A DNA stretch of 64,000 nucleotides from a virus. The notes beneath the pieces are model-generated. The model was not told where the DNA came from and made no database searches. It was given only the letters and a program-made list of their open reading frames with translations. Below, piece after piece: positions 1 to 9,368 of the stretch (within the stretch, counting starts at the first letter, position 1; the number at the start of each line of letters is the position of its first letter). The DNA lies in the IMG/VR virus record IMGVR_UViG_3300032240_001991, positions 159,128 to 223,127 of that record; one strand, written 5' to 3'. Both the position numbers and the translations under genes were made by a program.

Positions 1-269
1 TCACTGGACGCAATTGAATTATCAACGTGTGTTTCTGCTGCGGTGTTTATGATGTAATCACATTCGTATAATTCAACAAGATCGTTAATATCCTTATGTT
101 CAAAGGTAAAAGTTGGATATTGTTTTAAATGATCTAATAAATTCCAGTTGGCCGCATACGTTCCTTTGTCAATGCCTCGAACGTACCATCCGTTATCTAA
201 ACAGGCTTTAGTTACATGGTATCCCATGAACCCTAAACAGCCAGTAACATAAACAACTTTTTTACTCAT
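1..269 (-). CDS. NAD-dependent sugar epimerase/dehydratase, N-terminal part
   Basis: The reading frame enters from the window edge, so only about 89 N-terminal residues are visible. They begin MSKKVVYVTGCLGFMG, a Rossmann GxxGxxG nucleotide-binding loop, and include an INTAAETHVDNSI stretch typical of extended SDR enzymes such as dTDP-glucose 4,6-dehydratases and NDP-sugar epimerases. The start overlaps the stop of the upstream minus-strand gene in an ATGA arrangement, so it belongs to the same deoxysugar operon. The exact substrate cannot be read from this fragment. Confidence 0.8.
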   Translation of the reverse strand, partial: MSKKVVYVTGCLGFMGYHVTKACLDNGWYVRGIDKGTYAANWNLLDHLKQYPTFTFEHKDINDLVELYECDYIINTAAETHVDNSIASS

Positions 270-1069
270 TTATAATCCTTAAGACCTTTGTCTAAACCTT
301 CTAAATCTAAATTTAATGTAGCTAAAAGACTTCCATCACCTGTATAATCTAACCCTCTGTTATTACTAATAAAAATTTGAGTTTTTAGGTTATGGTATCT
401 TTTAAATCTTTCTAGTATATCTACAAGGTCGTGTTTATCTTGATAAACACAATTCATGTCCTTGTATCTGGGTTGATTATTTATATAGTACTTTAATACC
501 TGAAAGAAATCTCTGCAACTAACATAGTCAAGGTATTTGTTTTCAACTTCTATAGTTTCTTGAAGTTGACATCTTTTTAGTAATCTAAAATCTGGCTCAT
601 CAGGCGTAAAACAACCAAATAATCTGAGATTGTAAAAATTATCTTTTTCTAAAACAAATCTGCTGATGACATTTTTACTAAACGCATAACTTCTTTCTGG
701 GTACCTGTTTAAAATGTCTGACTCGCGAGCCATGCGAACATGTCTTGATGAATCAAATTCTGCTCCTGACGCAACGTTAATAAATTTACCAAACAGATGA
801 CTGTTATTATAAAAATTTAAAAAAACTGTAAGGTTATTTCTCACGTCATCGTAAATGATATCATTTACTGTAAGCTTGCCGCCGGCTGTAGCACAGTTAA
901 TTACAACCTCAGGATTTATTGTAGTTAACCATGCCACAACCGCAGCGTTATCTCTAAGATCTAATTCTTTTCGTATAACTGGATATACATCATACCCTTC
1001 TTCTATTAAAGAGTTGGTAATATATTTTCCTAATGTTCCGGTTGACCCTAATACTGCTACTTTTTTCAT
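266..1069 (-). CDS. NAD(P)-dependent SDR-family sugar reductase
   Basis: About 267 aa. The N-terminus MKKVAVLGSTGTLGKY is a Rossmann GxxGxxG loop, and SYAFSKNV supplies the catalytic Tyr-x-x-x-Lys. Length and pattern resemble RmlD-like dTDP-4-dehydrorhamnose reductases and other NDP-ketosugar reductases. I chose the ATG at 1069 rather than an upstream TTG because it directly follows the stop of the aldolase gene (TAATATG) and places the Rossmann strand at the N-terminus as usual. It probably reduces a keto-sugar nucleotide made by the neighbouring dehydratase and RfbH-type enzymes; the substrate is inference. Confidence 0.8.
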   Translation of the reverse strand: MKKVAVLGSTGTLGKYITNSLIEEGYDVYPVIRKELDLRDNAAVVAWLTTINPEVVINCATAGGKLTVNDIIYDDVRNNLTVFLNFYNNSHLFGKFINVASGAEFDSSRHVRMARESDILNRYPERSYAFSKNVISRFVLEKDNFYNLRLFGCFTPDEPDFRLLKRCQLQETIEVENKYLDYVSCRDFFQVLKYYINNQPRYKDMNCVYQDKHDLVDILERFKRYHNLKTQIFISNNRGLDYTGDGSLLATLNLDLEGLDKGLKDYK

Positions 1070-1070
1070 A

Positions 1071-2105
1071 TTATGCAAAGTGTGATTGTTCGCCGCTCTG
1101 TCTCTGAGATAGTTCTTGTGCTACTTCAATTATAAGGCTTTCTTGTCCTGCAACTGCTTTTCTTTTACCCAACTCAAAGAAAATATCTCTTGGATCAACT
1201 CCATAGTCTTTAGCAGCCGCAGAGACTGGTTTTGAAAAACCTGAAAATACTCCGCTTAATCCACTAACTACAGATACCGGTGAAATATAAGGTGCAACCG
1301 GATTGAATTCTTTTTCTACAAGATCTGCAAGGTCAAGTAACTTGTATAAGTCAATTCCTGTATTCCATCCTAGTCGTTCAAATACAGCAACCATTACTTC
1401 AAGTTGAGTATTTCCTGCACCAGCTCCAAATCCTCTTACTGTTCCGTCAATCATTGTTGCACCCGCACGTACCGCAGCTATAGAATTAGCTACAGCTAGA
1501 CCTAAGTTATTATGTCCGTGGAACCCTACACTAATCTTTAAATTGTTAACCAATGCAGAAATACGCTCTGTAACATCTTCGGGAATATAGTTTCCCGAAG
1601 AATCCATAATGATTACAGTTTCTGCTCCGTAAGATTCCATTTTTTGTGCTTCTTCTATTAACTGAGTTACCGGAGCCATATGACTCATCATTAACACTCC
1701 GTATACAGTTCTATTTGCTTTACGGATATATTCAATGTGACGTTTAGTAATGTCTGCTTCAGTTACATGACTAGCAACACGGAATACATCAACACCTAAG
1801 TCAATCGCTCTGATTAAATCTTGTTTAATAGTACAAAACCCTGGAATTAAATGAATACCTAATTTAGAATTTTTAAGATTTTCTCGACTCGTAGTTAATA
1901 TTTCTTCGTCACTGATTGCTGCTTGCCCAACTAACAAGGAAGATGCGCCTAGCCCGTTTCCGTGTCCTACTTCAACGATAGGAATTCCTGCAGCATCTGC
2001 TGCTTGACAATAAACGGCAAAATTTTCTTTAGTTAGCTGATGTCGAACTGCGTGATTACCATCTCTTAATGTTGGGTCACTGATTAAAATATTTGTCATG
2101 CTCAC
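1071..2105 (-). CDS. 4-hydroxy-2-oxovalerate aldolase (HMGL-like)
   Basis: A 344-aa TIM-barrel aldolase of the DmpG/MhpE type, which cleaves 4-hydroxy-2-oxovalerate to pyruvate and acetaldehyde. DPTLRDGNHAVRHQ near the N-terminus is the metal-binding DxTLRDG motif and GFHGHNNLGLAVAN carries the metal-binding His pair. The acetaldehyde dehydrogenase partner is encoded directly upstream with a 4-nt overlap, as in the channelling DmpG-DmpF complex. The setting is not aromatic catabolism but a surface-sugar operon with RfbH and a ThDP enzyme. This grouping is also seen in bacterial O-antigen clusters; I infer that it supplies or handles a two- or three-carbon unit for a branched sugar. Confidence 0.9.
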   Translation of the reverse strand: MSMTNILISDPTLRDGNHAVRHQLTKENFAVYCQAADAAGIPIVEVGHGNGLGASSLLVGQAAISDEEILTTSRENLKNSKLGIHLIPGFCTIKQDLIRAIDLGVDVFRVASHVTEADITKRHIEYIRKANRTVYGVLMMSHMAPVTQLIEEAQKMESYGAETVIIMDSSGNYIPEDVTERISALVNNLKISVGFHGHNNLGLAVANSIAAVRAGATMIDGTVRGFGAGAGNTQLEVMVAVFERLGWNTGIDLYKLLDLADLVEKEFNPVAPYISPVSVVSGLSGVFSGFSKPVSAAAKDYGVDPRDIFFELGKRKAVAGQESLIIEVAQELSQRQSGEQSHFA

Positions 2106-2974
2106 TCCTTATTGGTTTGCAATTTTTCTAGAACTGCAATAGCAGCACAATTGATTATATCTAAGTTTCCTGCATATTGAGGAAGATAGTCGCCCGCTCC
2201 TAAAACTTTAACAGTTAGCATGACTACTCCTTCTCTAATCACCGGAGGAACTACAATCTGATATCCAGGCACATACTTACGTACACTTTCTACCATGTCT
2301 TCAACAGAGTTCTTAATTTCTGTTAAATTAGGATTCTTAATCTTAGCGTATATAGTAGTGATCATATCAATAGGAGGAGTTGCAGGATTTAGAATTAAAA
2401 TTGCTTTAGCTGCTTTAGCCCCTGAAAAAGATTTAATAGCGGACTGTGTCGTTTCAACATACTCATCGAGATTTTGACGAGTAGCAGGTCCTGCACTTAA
2501 AGATGCAATGTTTGAAGAGACTTCAATATAGTCGATATCTTTATGAACTCTACTAAGAGCAAACGCAATTGGAATACTGGTCTGCCCTCCACAAGTTATC
2601 ATATTAATATTTCGAGCTGTTGTGGAAGACCAGTTGTCATTTGAAATTGCAGGTACGCAAAAATTACCAAGTTTAGCCGGAGTTAGGTCAATAATTGTTT
2701 TACCTAAATCTTTACAAATCTGCCAATGATGCGGGTGAGCTTGAGCTGACGTACAATCAACTACTACGTCGATAGATTCCGAGTCACTTATAACCGCACC
2801 AATTCCTTTATCAGAAATCTTAACCCCTAGTTCTTTAGCCCTACGCATGCCGTTAGAATCAAGTGTTCTTCCGGCAAATACCGTACAAGTAAGATATTCA
2901 GACCTCATTATCTTAATTAAAAGGTCTGTTCCAATGTTACCTGATCCTATGATCGCGATTCGTAACTTGCTCAT
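2102..2974 (-). CDS. Acetaldehyde dehydrogenase (acylating)
   Basis: A 290-aa DmpF/MhpF-type enzyme that oxidises acetaldehyde to acetyl-CoA with NAD and CoA. The N-terminus IAIIGSGNIGTDLL is the NAD-binding loop, and NMITCGGQTSIP contains the catalytic Cys near residue 128. Length is close to the 295-315 aa usual for the family. It overlaps both neighbours by 4 nt, so translation is coupled with the aldolase. The pair normally works as a substrate-channelling complex. Confidence 0.9.
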   Translation of the reverse strand: MSKLRIAIIGSGNIGTDLLIKIMRSEYLTCTVFAGRTLDSNGMRRAKELGVKISDKGIGAVISDSESIDVVVDCTSAQAHPHHWQICKDLGKTIIDLTPAKLGNFCVPAISNDNWSSTTARNINMITCGGQTSIPIAFALSRVHKDIDYIEVSSNIASLSAGPATRQNLDEYVETTQSAIKSFSGAKAAKAILILNPATPPIDMITTIYAKIKNPNLTEIKNSVEDMVESVRKYVPGYQIVVPPVIREGVVMLTVKVLGAGDYLPQYAGNLDIINCAAIAVLEKLQTNKE

Positions 2975-4806
2975 ATAGCATCCTTAGCCTGTCCTTGTGT
3001 CCTGCTGTTGACACCGATGACCATTGCCTCTTTCAACACATCTCTAGGAATAAGAGGTGAAAGGTCTTCTAATGGAGACGAAACTAACGATCCATCATCT
3101 CGCATCTGCATGCCTAGCTTTGGAGAGAACAGTTGCTTTGGATGCATGAATACTTCGCAAATAACTGGTCCTGTTGCATTTTGAACCTCAGGAAGAAACT
3201 TATCGCAATCTTCCCAAGTTCTAATTTGATACGAAGGAATATCAAACGCAGCAGCTATCTTACTAAAGTCTGGGCATGATACTCCGTTTGATTTGTCAAC
3301 ACCTACTCGATTGTTTTTAAACAATGCATTTTGAGTATGCTTGATCATTAAGTATCCATCGTTGTTAAAAATAAACAACTTGATAGGAAGTTTATGATGT
3401 ACCATAGTTTGCAATTCCTGCAGATTCATCATCATGCCGCCATCGCAGTTTAAACACATGACTTCACCGTTACCTACTGCAACGCTTGCTCCAATTGCAC
3501 CAGGAAGTCCGTAACCCATCTCTCCTAGTCCAGTTGACGTCATTAGACGCTGGCCAGTCTTTAATGAAAGTACCTGATGTCCTGATAGCAGTGCAGTTCC
3601 CATGTCTGTCACCACAATTTGATCAGGCTTAAAGTATTCGTTGAGCTTCTTCATAAACGGATAAGAGTTAATGAATCCGTCCTTATCTTCGTGTTCTGCA
3701 TCAACCCAAGGAAACTTTTTAAGGTACCCGCTGCAAGTATTAATCCATTCAAGATTTAATGGTAACTCAACATCTTTTAGCTTCTCAGTTAATTGATCAA
3801 TAAACACGCCAGCATCGCAAACAACTGCTTCGTTAATACGAGGTTTAAGTTTAGTAGCTTCGACCGGATCAATGTCTACAACGTCAATTACCGCTTCTCG
3901 AGCAAGTTCAGTTAAGTTATAACCAATTTGAGGAATTGCTAGTCTTGTACCGATAGCAAGAACATAATCACTGTTTTGCAATACAAAATTAGCACACCGT
4001 TGTCCGTATACACCTGCACGCCCGTAAACTAACGGATGATCAGAATCAATAATGTCTATACCTGCCCATGAAACAAGCGCAGGATATCCTAAACGATTTA
4101 GAAATCCAGGAAGCTTATAATGCGCCTCTGCTAGTCTAATACCATGCCCTAACCAAAGTACAGGACGCTTAGATTTCATTAATGATTCAACAACTGAATC
4201 AACCTGCGTCTTTAACTGTTCAGTAACATAGTCTTTGTTTGGAGGAGGAACATAATGGCTGCAATTCTTTTCTTCAACAAAGCTGCTTTGAATGTCCATT
4301 GGAATTTCAATCCAAACTGGGCCGGGTCGTTGATCTAAAGTAATATGTGCAGCCTTTTCAAGTTCATAAACTGTCTTTTCTGGACTAATAACGCGATTAG
4401 CATATTTGGTCATCTTCTTGACCATATCAACAGAATCAAATCCCTGAACTCCCCACATCCTATTTGGACTGTAGGGCAATGTATGCTTAGAATTCTCGTT
4501 ACCTGCAATTACGATACCAGGAATAGAATCTGCCCATGCAGACAATACACCAGTTACACCGTTACTAGAGCCTCCTCCAGTTGTCATCAACGCCGCGGCC
4601 AATTTTCCACTAGTTCGATAATATGTTTGCATAGCCATTGCTGCGGCCTGTTCATGATGCACACAAATAATCTCTGTGTATCCTCGCTTGGCTATAGCTT
4701 CAAACAAATGAACATTACCTGCACCAATGATGCCAAAGGCGTGTTTGATTTCTAACCGTTCTAGTGTTTCTGCTACTAGATCGGCAACTTTAACTTTTTC
4801 TGTCAT
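2971..4806 (-). CDS. Thiamine-diphosphate enzyme, acetolactate-synthase-like
   Basis: A 611-aa three-domain ThDP enzyme. The cofactor-activating Glu lies in VHHEQAAAMAM (about residue 52), and the Mg/ThDP motif spans the CDGG to FIFNNDGYLMI region in the C-terminal third. Candidate roles include acetolactate synthase and YerE, which adds a two-carbon unit from pyruvate to CDP-4-keto-3,6-dideoxyglucose to make a yersiniose-type branched sugar. The RfbH-type 3-dehydrase next door makes exactly that class of acceptor, so a branched-sugar role is favoured here, but this is inference from context. Confidence 0.8.
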   Translation of the reverse strand: MTEKVKVADLVAETLERLEIKHAFGIIGAGNVHLFEAIAKRGYTEIICVHHEQAAAMAMQTYYRTSGKLAAALMTTGGGSSNGVTGVLSAWADSIPGIVIAGNENSKHTLPYSPNRMWGVQGFDSVDMVKKMTKYANRVISPEKTVYELEKAAHITLDQRPGPVWIEIPMDIQSSFVEEKNCSHYVPPPNKDYVTEQLKTQVDSVVESLMKSKRPVLWLGHGIRLAEAHYKLPGFLNRLGYPALVSWAGIDIIDSDHPLVYGRAGVYGQRCANFVLQNSDYVLAIGTRLAIPQIGYNLTELAREAVIDVVDIDPVEATKLKPRINEAVVCDAGVFIDQLTEKLKDVELPLNLEWINTCSGYLKKFPWVDAEHEDKDGFINSYPFMKKLNEYFKPDQIVVTDMGTALLSGHQVLSLKTGQRLMTSTGLGEMGYGLPGAIGASVAVGNGEVMCLNCDGGMMMNLQELQTMVHHKLPIKLFIFNNDGYLMIKHTQNALFKNNRVGVDKSNGVSCPDFSKIAAAFDIPSYQIRTWEDCDKFLPEVQNATGPVICEVFMHPKQLFSPKLGMQMRDDGSLVSSPLEDLSPLIPRDVLKEAMVIGVNSRTQGQAKDAI

Positions 4807-4810
4807 GTGT

Positions 4811-6130
4811 TTATCCTATAAATTTTGACATAAATTCGTCAACTTTTTCACCAATATAAGAAATTTGTTCTGGGGTGATTACTGGACTAGTTCCATGGAA
4901 AAAAGTATTTTTCATCACAAATGTAGACACTGGGTAATCCAGCTTGGCTTTGAGAGGATCCATTAAGTGACTATATGCTGGTTGTAACATTATGTTACCT
5001 GCAAAATATGGCCGTGTCTGAATTAAATTATCTTCAAGAAAATTAACCAACTGGCTTCGGTTGAACGGAGCATCCTTACGTATAGTAAGCGGAAAGGCAA
5101 ACCAGCTGACATCCGCTTTATCTCGCGGGCGCGGCAGATGGAAAAATTCTTCGTACTTACTATAAATGTTGAATAACAAATTGTAGTTACGCTGCCTCAG
5201 TTGATGTATAGTTGCTAACTTATCTATCTGAGCTAATCCAATCGCTCCTTGCAACTCAATTGGCTTAAGATTGTACCCAATTTCGTCATAAACATACTTG
5301 TGATCAAAGATTTCACCAGGCATAGTTGGAATCCATTCCTTAAACCGTTCCTTACATGTTCCGCATTTTAACTTATTGGCCTTTGGGCCAGCGCAATAAC
5401 ATCCACGACCCCATTCACGGAAACTGCGAAGAATGTCTTCTGTGTTCTTATCGTTGCATGCTACAAATCCACCTTCGCCCATAGTCATATGATGAGCAGG
5501 ATAAAAACTACAAGATGCCATTTCTCCAAAACTTCCTAGCGGTTTACCGTCGTAGGTTGTTCCTAGTCCGTCACAGCAGTCTTCAAGAAGCACAAGGTTA
5601 TACTTCTTAACTAGGTCCATGACCTGATCCATGTTAGGACAATTTGCTAGCACATGGGCAAATGTAATGACCTTAACATCATGCTGCTTAATTAGTTCCT
5701 CTGCACGGGTAAGATCTAAGTTTAAAGTGTCAATTTCTATATCTACAAATACTGGCTCAAATCCTACCTGTAACATAGGATTAAGTGTTGTAGGGAATCC
5801 TGCAATAGGTGTTAGTACCTTTGTACCTTTTGGAAAATGGTGCCCTCGTTTGCTGGTCAATGCGCTCATCATAATTAGATTTGCGCTGCTTCCGCTATTA
5901 GTAAGAACTCCGTATTCTTTTCCAAACTGTTCTGGAAATTTCTTCTCAAATCTAAGACACCGGTCTCCCATCACGAGCCATCCGTTGAGCAATACTTCAA
6001 CAGCGTCTACGTATTCGTCTGCGCTAAAATAAGGACCTGCATAATTTACAAAGTCTTTGCCCGCTGTCCATTGCTGTGCAGCTTGCTTGTTTTCAATATA
6101 TTGTTTAATTTGGTTTAAGATTTCTTTCAT
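4811..6130 (-). CDS. rfbH: RfbH-type CDP-6-deoxy-4-hexulose 3-dehydrase
   Basis: A PLP- and iron-sulfur-dependent dehydrase (E1) that starts 3,6-dideoxyhexose formation. SCSFYPAHHMTMGEGG replaces the PLP-binding Lys of DegT/StrS aminotransferases with His, the hallmark of E1. Cysteines near residues 186, 244, 246, 256 and 259 match the iron-sulfur cysteine region, although the last spacing differs a little from the classical C-x57-C-x-C-x7-C. I chose the ATG at 6130, which overlaps the stop of the glycosyltransferase (TAATG) and gives 439 aa, the usual family length; an upstream in-frame ATG at 6226 would add 32 residues inside that gene. No separate E3 reductase gene is visible. Confidence 0.9.
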   Translation of the reverse strand: MKEILNQIKQYIENKQAAQQWTAGKDFVNYAGPYFSADEYVDAVEVLLNGWLVMGDRCLRFEKKFPEQFGKEYGVLTNSGSSANLIMMSALTSKRGHHFPKGTKVLTPIAGFPTTLNPMLQVGFEPVFVDIEIDTLNLDLTRAEELIKQHDVKVITFAHVLANCPNMDQVMDLVKKYNLVLLEDCCDGLGTTYDGKPLGSFGEMASCSFYPAHHMTMGEGGFVACNDKNTEDILRSFREWGRGCYCAGPKANKLKCGTCKERFKEWIPTMPGEIFDHKYVYDEIGYNLKPIELQGAIGLAQIDKLATIHQLRQRNYNLLFNIYSKYEEFFHLPRPRDKADVSWFAFPLTIRKDAPFNRSQLVNFLEDNLIQTRPYFAGNIMLQPAYSHLMDPLKAKLDYPVSTFVMKNTFFHGTSPVITPEQISYIGEKVDEFMSKFIG

Positions 6131-6786
6131 TAGAGTACTATCTGTTGCATGTAATGTTGGGCCAAGTGTATGCGATGTGGCAAAGAAGTGCCCGGCCAAT
6201 GTATTAATAGATCGCCCGGTTTCCAATTTCCATCAACGCCTAATTTATCGAGCTGCTTTTCTGGTTCAGCACATTCCTGATAAAGTTGATAATTATAGGC
6301 ATTAATTTCTCGTTGAGGAACAATTTTAATAAGGGCTTTATTATCTTCTAAAGTGTCAATAATAACTTGCTGTTCCATCCACCCATGATCTTTGTACTCT
6401 GGTTGTTTACTCATGATCATTTTAATGTAGTACTTTCCTTCAGGACTATTACGGATCAAGAAACTATCTGCATTGATTCCATTACAATCAGTTGAAATAA
6501 CAAAGTGATAATTGTTATCAGCTTTGGTTTCTAAACCAACTGTCATGTTCGTAACAAGCGTGTCACACCCGGTCCACCAAAACCAGTCTATCTCTGGATA
6601 GGCTTCCATCATATCGTTGATAAACCAAATTTTTTCAAAACCTAAACCTACACCGTAAAATTGATCTGTCTTACAGGCATATCCGTACCCTCTTCGTTCG
6701 GCATAAAGTACTTTATTTCTATTCCATGTAAGATCAGCAAGGGGCTGAAAGTTGGGTGTATGTAAGCTAACTATTGCAAAATCCAT
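6130..6786 (-). CDS. GT34-like (galactosyl/mannosyl) glycosyltransferase
   Basis: A 218-aa protein. WFWWTGCDTLVTN resembles the DxD-type donor-binding segment, and GINADSFLIRNS plus the late LIHWPGTS stretch match the GMA12/MNN10 (GT34) layout. It is the first gene of the minus-strand sugar operon and its stop overlaps the next start. An AGGA ribosome site precedes the ATG, and an ATTAAATA late-type box lies upstream. The acceptor is unknown; a phage glycan or host LPS is likely. Confidence 0.65.
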   Translation of the reverse strand: MDFAIVSLHTPNFQPLADLTWNRNKVLYAERRGYGYACKTDQFYGVGLGFEKIWFINDMMEAYPEIDWFWWTGCDTLVTNMTVGLETKADNNYHFVISTDCNGINADSFLIRNSPEGKYYIKMIMSKQPEYKDHGWMEQQVIIDTLEDNKALIKIVPQREINAYNYQLYQECAEPEKQLDKLGVDGNWKPGDLLIHWPGTSLPHRIHLAQHYMQQIVL

Positions 6787-6956
6787 ATTGTATCCTGAGT
6801 AAAATTATAGTTATATTTAATTGCTACTCTTGTTTCAAGAATAATTTATGATCTTAATACTACACTCAATCTTGTCAAATTGCAAGTCTTTGAGATCTTA
6901 AAGTTCTACGATCATAAATTTAGTTTACTACATAACCTAGGTCTATAAATACCTCT
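6787..6956. promoter_or_regulatory. Divergent intergenic region
   Basis: This AT-rich gap separates the minus-strand sugar operon from the plus-strand glycosyltransferases. It holds an ATTAAATA box facing the minus-strand gene and TATAAATA facing the plus-strand gene. I see no open frame or strong terminator. Confidence 0.6.
6944..6951 (+). promoter_or_regulatory. T4-like late promoter box
   Basis: A perfect TATAAATA box, the T4 late promoter consensus, ends 5 nt before the ATG at 6957. If the T4 geometry holds, transcription would start on the A of the start codon, giving a leaderless mRNA. Confidence 0.6.
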
Positions 6957-7793
6957 ATGAAAATATACGATTGTTTTACTTTTTATAACGAGTACGATCT
7001 ACTAGAAATAAGACTAGAAGAATTGTGGAATACAGTTGATTATTTTGTAATTGGAGAAGCTTCTACTACTTTTAGAGGGAACCCAAAAAGATTCAACCTA
7101 GAAGACAATTGGAGTAGATTTGAAAAATATGCTAGTAAAATTCGATATGTAAGAATAACAGACATGCCAACCGGGGACAGCAATTGGGCAAGAGAATTCC
7201 ATCAAAGAGCTGCTCTTGGACGAGGATTGTTTGATATGCAACCTGATGATTTAATTATTGTTAGTGATTGCGACGAAATACCTCGAGCAACTGCTGTAGA
7301 ATATGTCAAAAATGGTCTTGGTGACCACGATCGATATATCATGGCTGTTCCAATTTTTTATTTTAAATTGAATAATATAATGACGCATCCGTTGTCTCGA
7401 CAAATTAATATTAAAATAACAAGAGGAAGAGCATTTACAGATGCTCATCGAGAAAGAGACAGTTGGAATTATATTCCAGGAACGATTGAAATTGAACACG
7501 GCGGTTGGCACTTTTGTTACTTTGGGGATACTGAATTTGCCCGCACCAAAATACAAAGTTTTTCACATAGCGAAACAGATGTACCTTGGATAGTAGATAA
7601 CCTAGATGTAGAAGGCATGGTTGCGGCAGGAAAAGGAATTGGGTGGGATAAAGGAGCAGAAAGATTTGAGCGTGTTCAAGTTGACGAATACTTCCCAAAG
7701 AGTATAACATCCAATATCAACAAATATAAAAACGCCATTGCAGAAGGCGCTACAAGAACAGTTTACGATTTTTATCCCAAAGGAAGCAAATAA
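6957..7793 (+). CDS. GT17-family glycosyltransferase, copy 1
   Basis: A 278-aa protein that opens MKIYDCFTFYNEYDLLEIRL and continues with WNTVDYFVIGEA, the pattern of GT17 (beta-1,4-N-acetylglucosaminyltransferase-like) proteins common in phage and marine bacterial glycan loci. IIVSDCDEIPR gives a DxD-type metal site. A clear paralogue lies at 8506-9366. Its stop overlaps the next start (TAATG). There is no convincing ribosome-binding site before the start; a late box sits 5 nt upstream instead. Confidence 0.85.
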   Translation: MKIYDCFTFYNEYDLLEIRLEELWNTVDYFVIGEASTTFRGNPKRFNLEDNWSRFEKYASKIRYVRITDMPTGDSNWAREFHQRAALGRGLFDMQPDDLIIVSDCDEIPRATAVEYVKNGLGDHDRYIMAVPIFYFKLNNIMTHPLSRQINIKITRGRAFTDAHRERDSWNYIPGTIEIEHGGWHFCYFGDTEFARTKIQSFSHSETDVPWIVDNLDVEGMVAAGKGIGWDKGAERFERVQVDEYFPKSITSNINKYKNAIAEGATRTVYDFYPKGSK

Positions 7794-8506
7794 TGAGCGA
7801 TGTAACCTTTTTCCTTACTAGTTGTAAGAGACATGATTTATTAAAGATTTGTTTAGAAAGTTTTGAAGAGTACAACACTTATCCAATTGATAGAGCTATT
7901 ATTATCGAAGATAGTCCGCAAGACATTAGCTGGTGCAAGGATATCCTTAAAAGTATACCTAATGTAGAATTATTAAACACAGGCGGCAGACAAGGGCAAC
8001 TACGCAACATTGACCGATGTTATGCTATGATAGATACTCCTTACGTGTTTCATTGCGAAGATGATTTTCAATTTACACAAAGTGGGTTTATTGAAGGTAG
8101 TAAAACGATTTTGGAAGCTGAACCAACGTGTGTTAATGTATGGTTGCATCCATACGATGCATGTCCAGCTGAGCACACTTACAAAGAAAAGTTAGAAGTT
8201 AACGGAGTAGAATACTACGGGGTTCTTAGCTTAGTTGAGGGAGAAGGGGGGTTGGGATTTACATTCCAACCTAGCTTACATCGAATAGCAGACTGGAGTC
8301 GATGGGGCAACTACAATAGCTTAATAGATCGTATTGCACCTTGGTGTAATAAATTTGATGGTGGACAAGTAGAGCGCAATATTGCTAGAAATTTTATTAT
8401 GGAAGGCTATCATTCACGTATCCTTTCTCATCCTGGTAAAATTGGATATTTTGTAAGCACAGGGCATACTAGACATGTACCGTTACCTACGCAAGGAGAA
8501 ATGTAA
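7793..8506 (+). CDS. GT-A-fold glycosyltransferase (GT2-like)
   Basis: A 237-aa protein. FFLTSCKRHDLLKICLESF is a typical GT-A N-terminus, and FHCEDDFQF contains an acidic EDD metal/donor site. It lies between two GT17 paralogues and is coupled to both by one-base stop/start overlaps. The donor and acceptor are unknown. Confidence 0.7.
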   Translation: MSDVTFFLTSCKRHDLLKICLESFEEYNTYPIDRAIIIEDSPQDISWCKDILKSIPNVELLNTGGRQGQLRNIDRCYAMIDTPYVFHCEDDFQFTQSGFIEGSKTILEAEPTCVNVWLHPYDACPAEHTYKEKLEVNGVEYYGVLSLVEGEGGLGFTFQPSLHRIADWSRWGNYNSLIDRIAPWCNKFDGGQVERNIARNFIMEGYHSRILSHPGKIGYFVSTGHTRHVPLPTQGEM

Positions 8507-9366
8507 TGGCTGGCCGAATTTTTGATTGTTTTCCTTTTTATAATGAATTTGATATTTTAGAAATAAGATTAGAAGAACTATGGGATACCGTAGACTATTT
8601 TGTAATCTCAGAAGCAAATACTACACATCAAAGCAATCCTAAAAACTTTTACCTTAAAGACAATTGGAGTCGTTTTGAAAAGTATGCCAGTAAAATACGG
8701 CATGTTATGGTAGAGGATATGCCTAAGCATTCAGACACCTGGGTAAATGAACGTTTCCAACGGCATGCAATTGCTAGAGGGCTAACTGATCTTCAGCCAG
8801 ATGACATCGTGTGTGTTAGCGACTGCGACGAAGTGCCACGCGCAGCGGCACTAGCTGCTATAAGAGACGACAATAATGACTATGATCGCTACATCTTAGC
8901 AATTCCTCTGCATTACTTTCGATTGAATTACGTAATGACGACTCCTGTGTTCAAACAGAATAACATTATAGTTACTAGAGGTAGGGTTTTCACCAATCCT
9001 CAAGACGAACGCGCTATTACTTTTAGTACAGGTAATTTACCAATGCATTTTGCTAACGACCAAATTTGTGTCATCGAACACGGCGGATGGCATTGGACTT
9101 ATTTTGGCGATACTGAACACGCAAAAAATAAGATCAGAAACTTTGCGCATGCAGAAACTAATGTACCATGGATAATGGACAATCTAGATGTAGACGGAAT
9201 TGTTAAAGGAAAATACGGTATAGGTTGGGATAAGGGCAATGAACGTTTCGAATATGTTACACTAGACGATTACTATCCGCAGTACATCTTAGATAATTTA
9301 GAGAAGTATAAGCATATGATAGTAGACGATGCTACTCAATCTGTTTACGACTTTTATCCGGAATAA
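8506..9366 (+). CDS. GT17-family glycosyltransferase, copy 2
   Basis: A 286-aa paralogue of the product at 6957-7793, sharing the YNEFDILEIRLEELWDTVDY segment type, the VSDCDEVPR DxD-type site and the GWDKGNERFE region near the C-terminus. The two copies probably act on related linkages in one glycan. Its start overlaps the preceding stop, so it is in the same transcription unit. Confidence 0.85.
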   Translation: MAGRIFDCFPFYNEFDILEIRLEELWDTVDYFVISEANTTHQSNPKNFYLKDNWSRFEKYASKIRHVMVEDMPKHSDTWVNERFQRHAIARGLTDLQPDDIVCVSDCDEVPRAAALAAIRDDNNDYDRYILAIPLHYFRLNYVMTTPVFKQNNIIVTRGRVFTNPQDERAITFSTGNLPMHFANDQICVIEHGGWHWTYFGDTEHAKNKIRNFAHAETNVPWIMDNLDVDGIVKGKYGIGWDKGNERFEYVTLDDYYPQYILDNLEKYKHMIVDDATQSVYDFYPE

Positions 9367-9368
9367 TT

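Noticed and set aside
4345-4755. Long plus-strand frame opposite the ThDP enzyme
   Set aside because: Antisense shadow of a well-supported gene, with no motifs.
6131-6226. Longer RfbH-type start at 6226 (32 extra residues)
   Set aside because: The extension lies wholly inside the glycosyltransferase gene; the ATG at 6130 gives a stop/start overlap and the usual family length.
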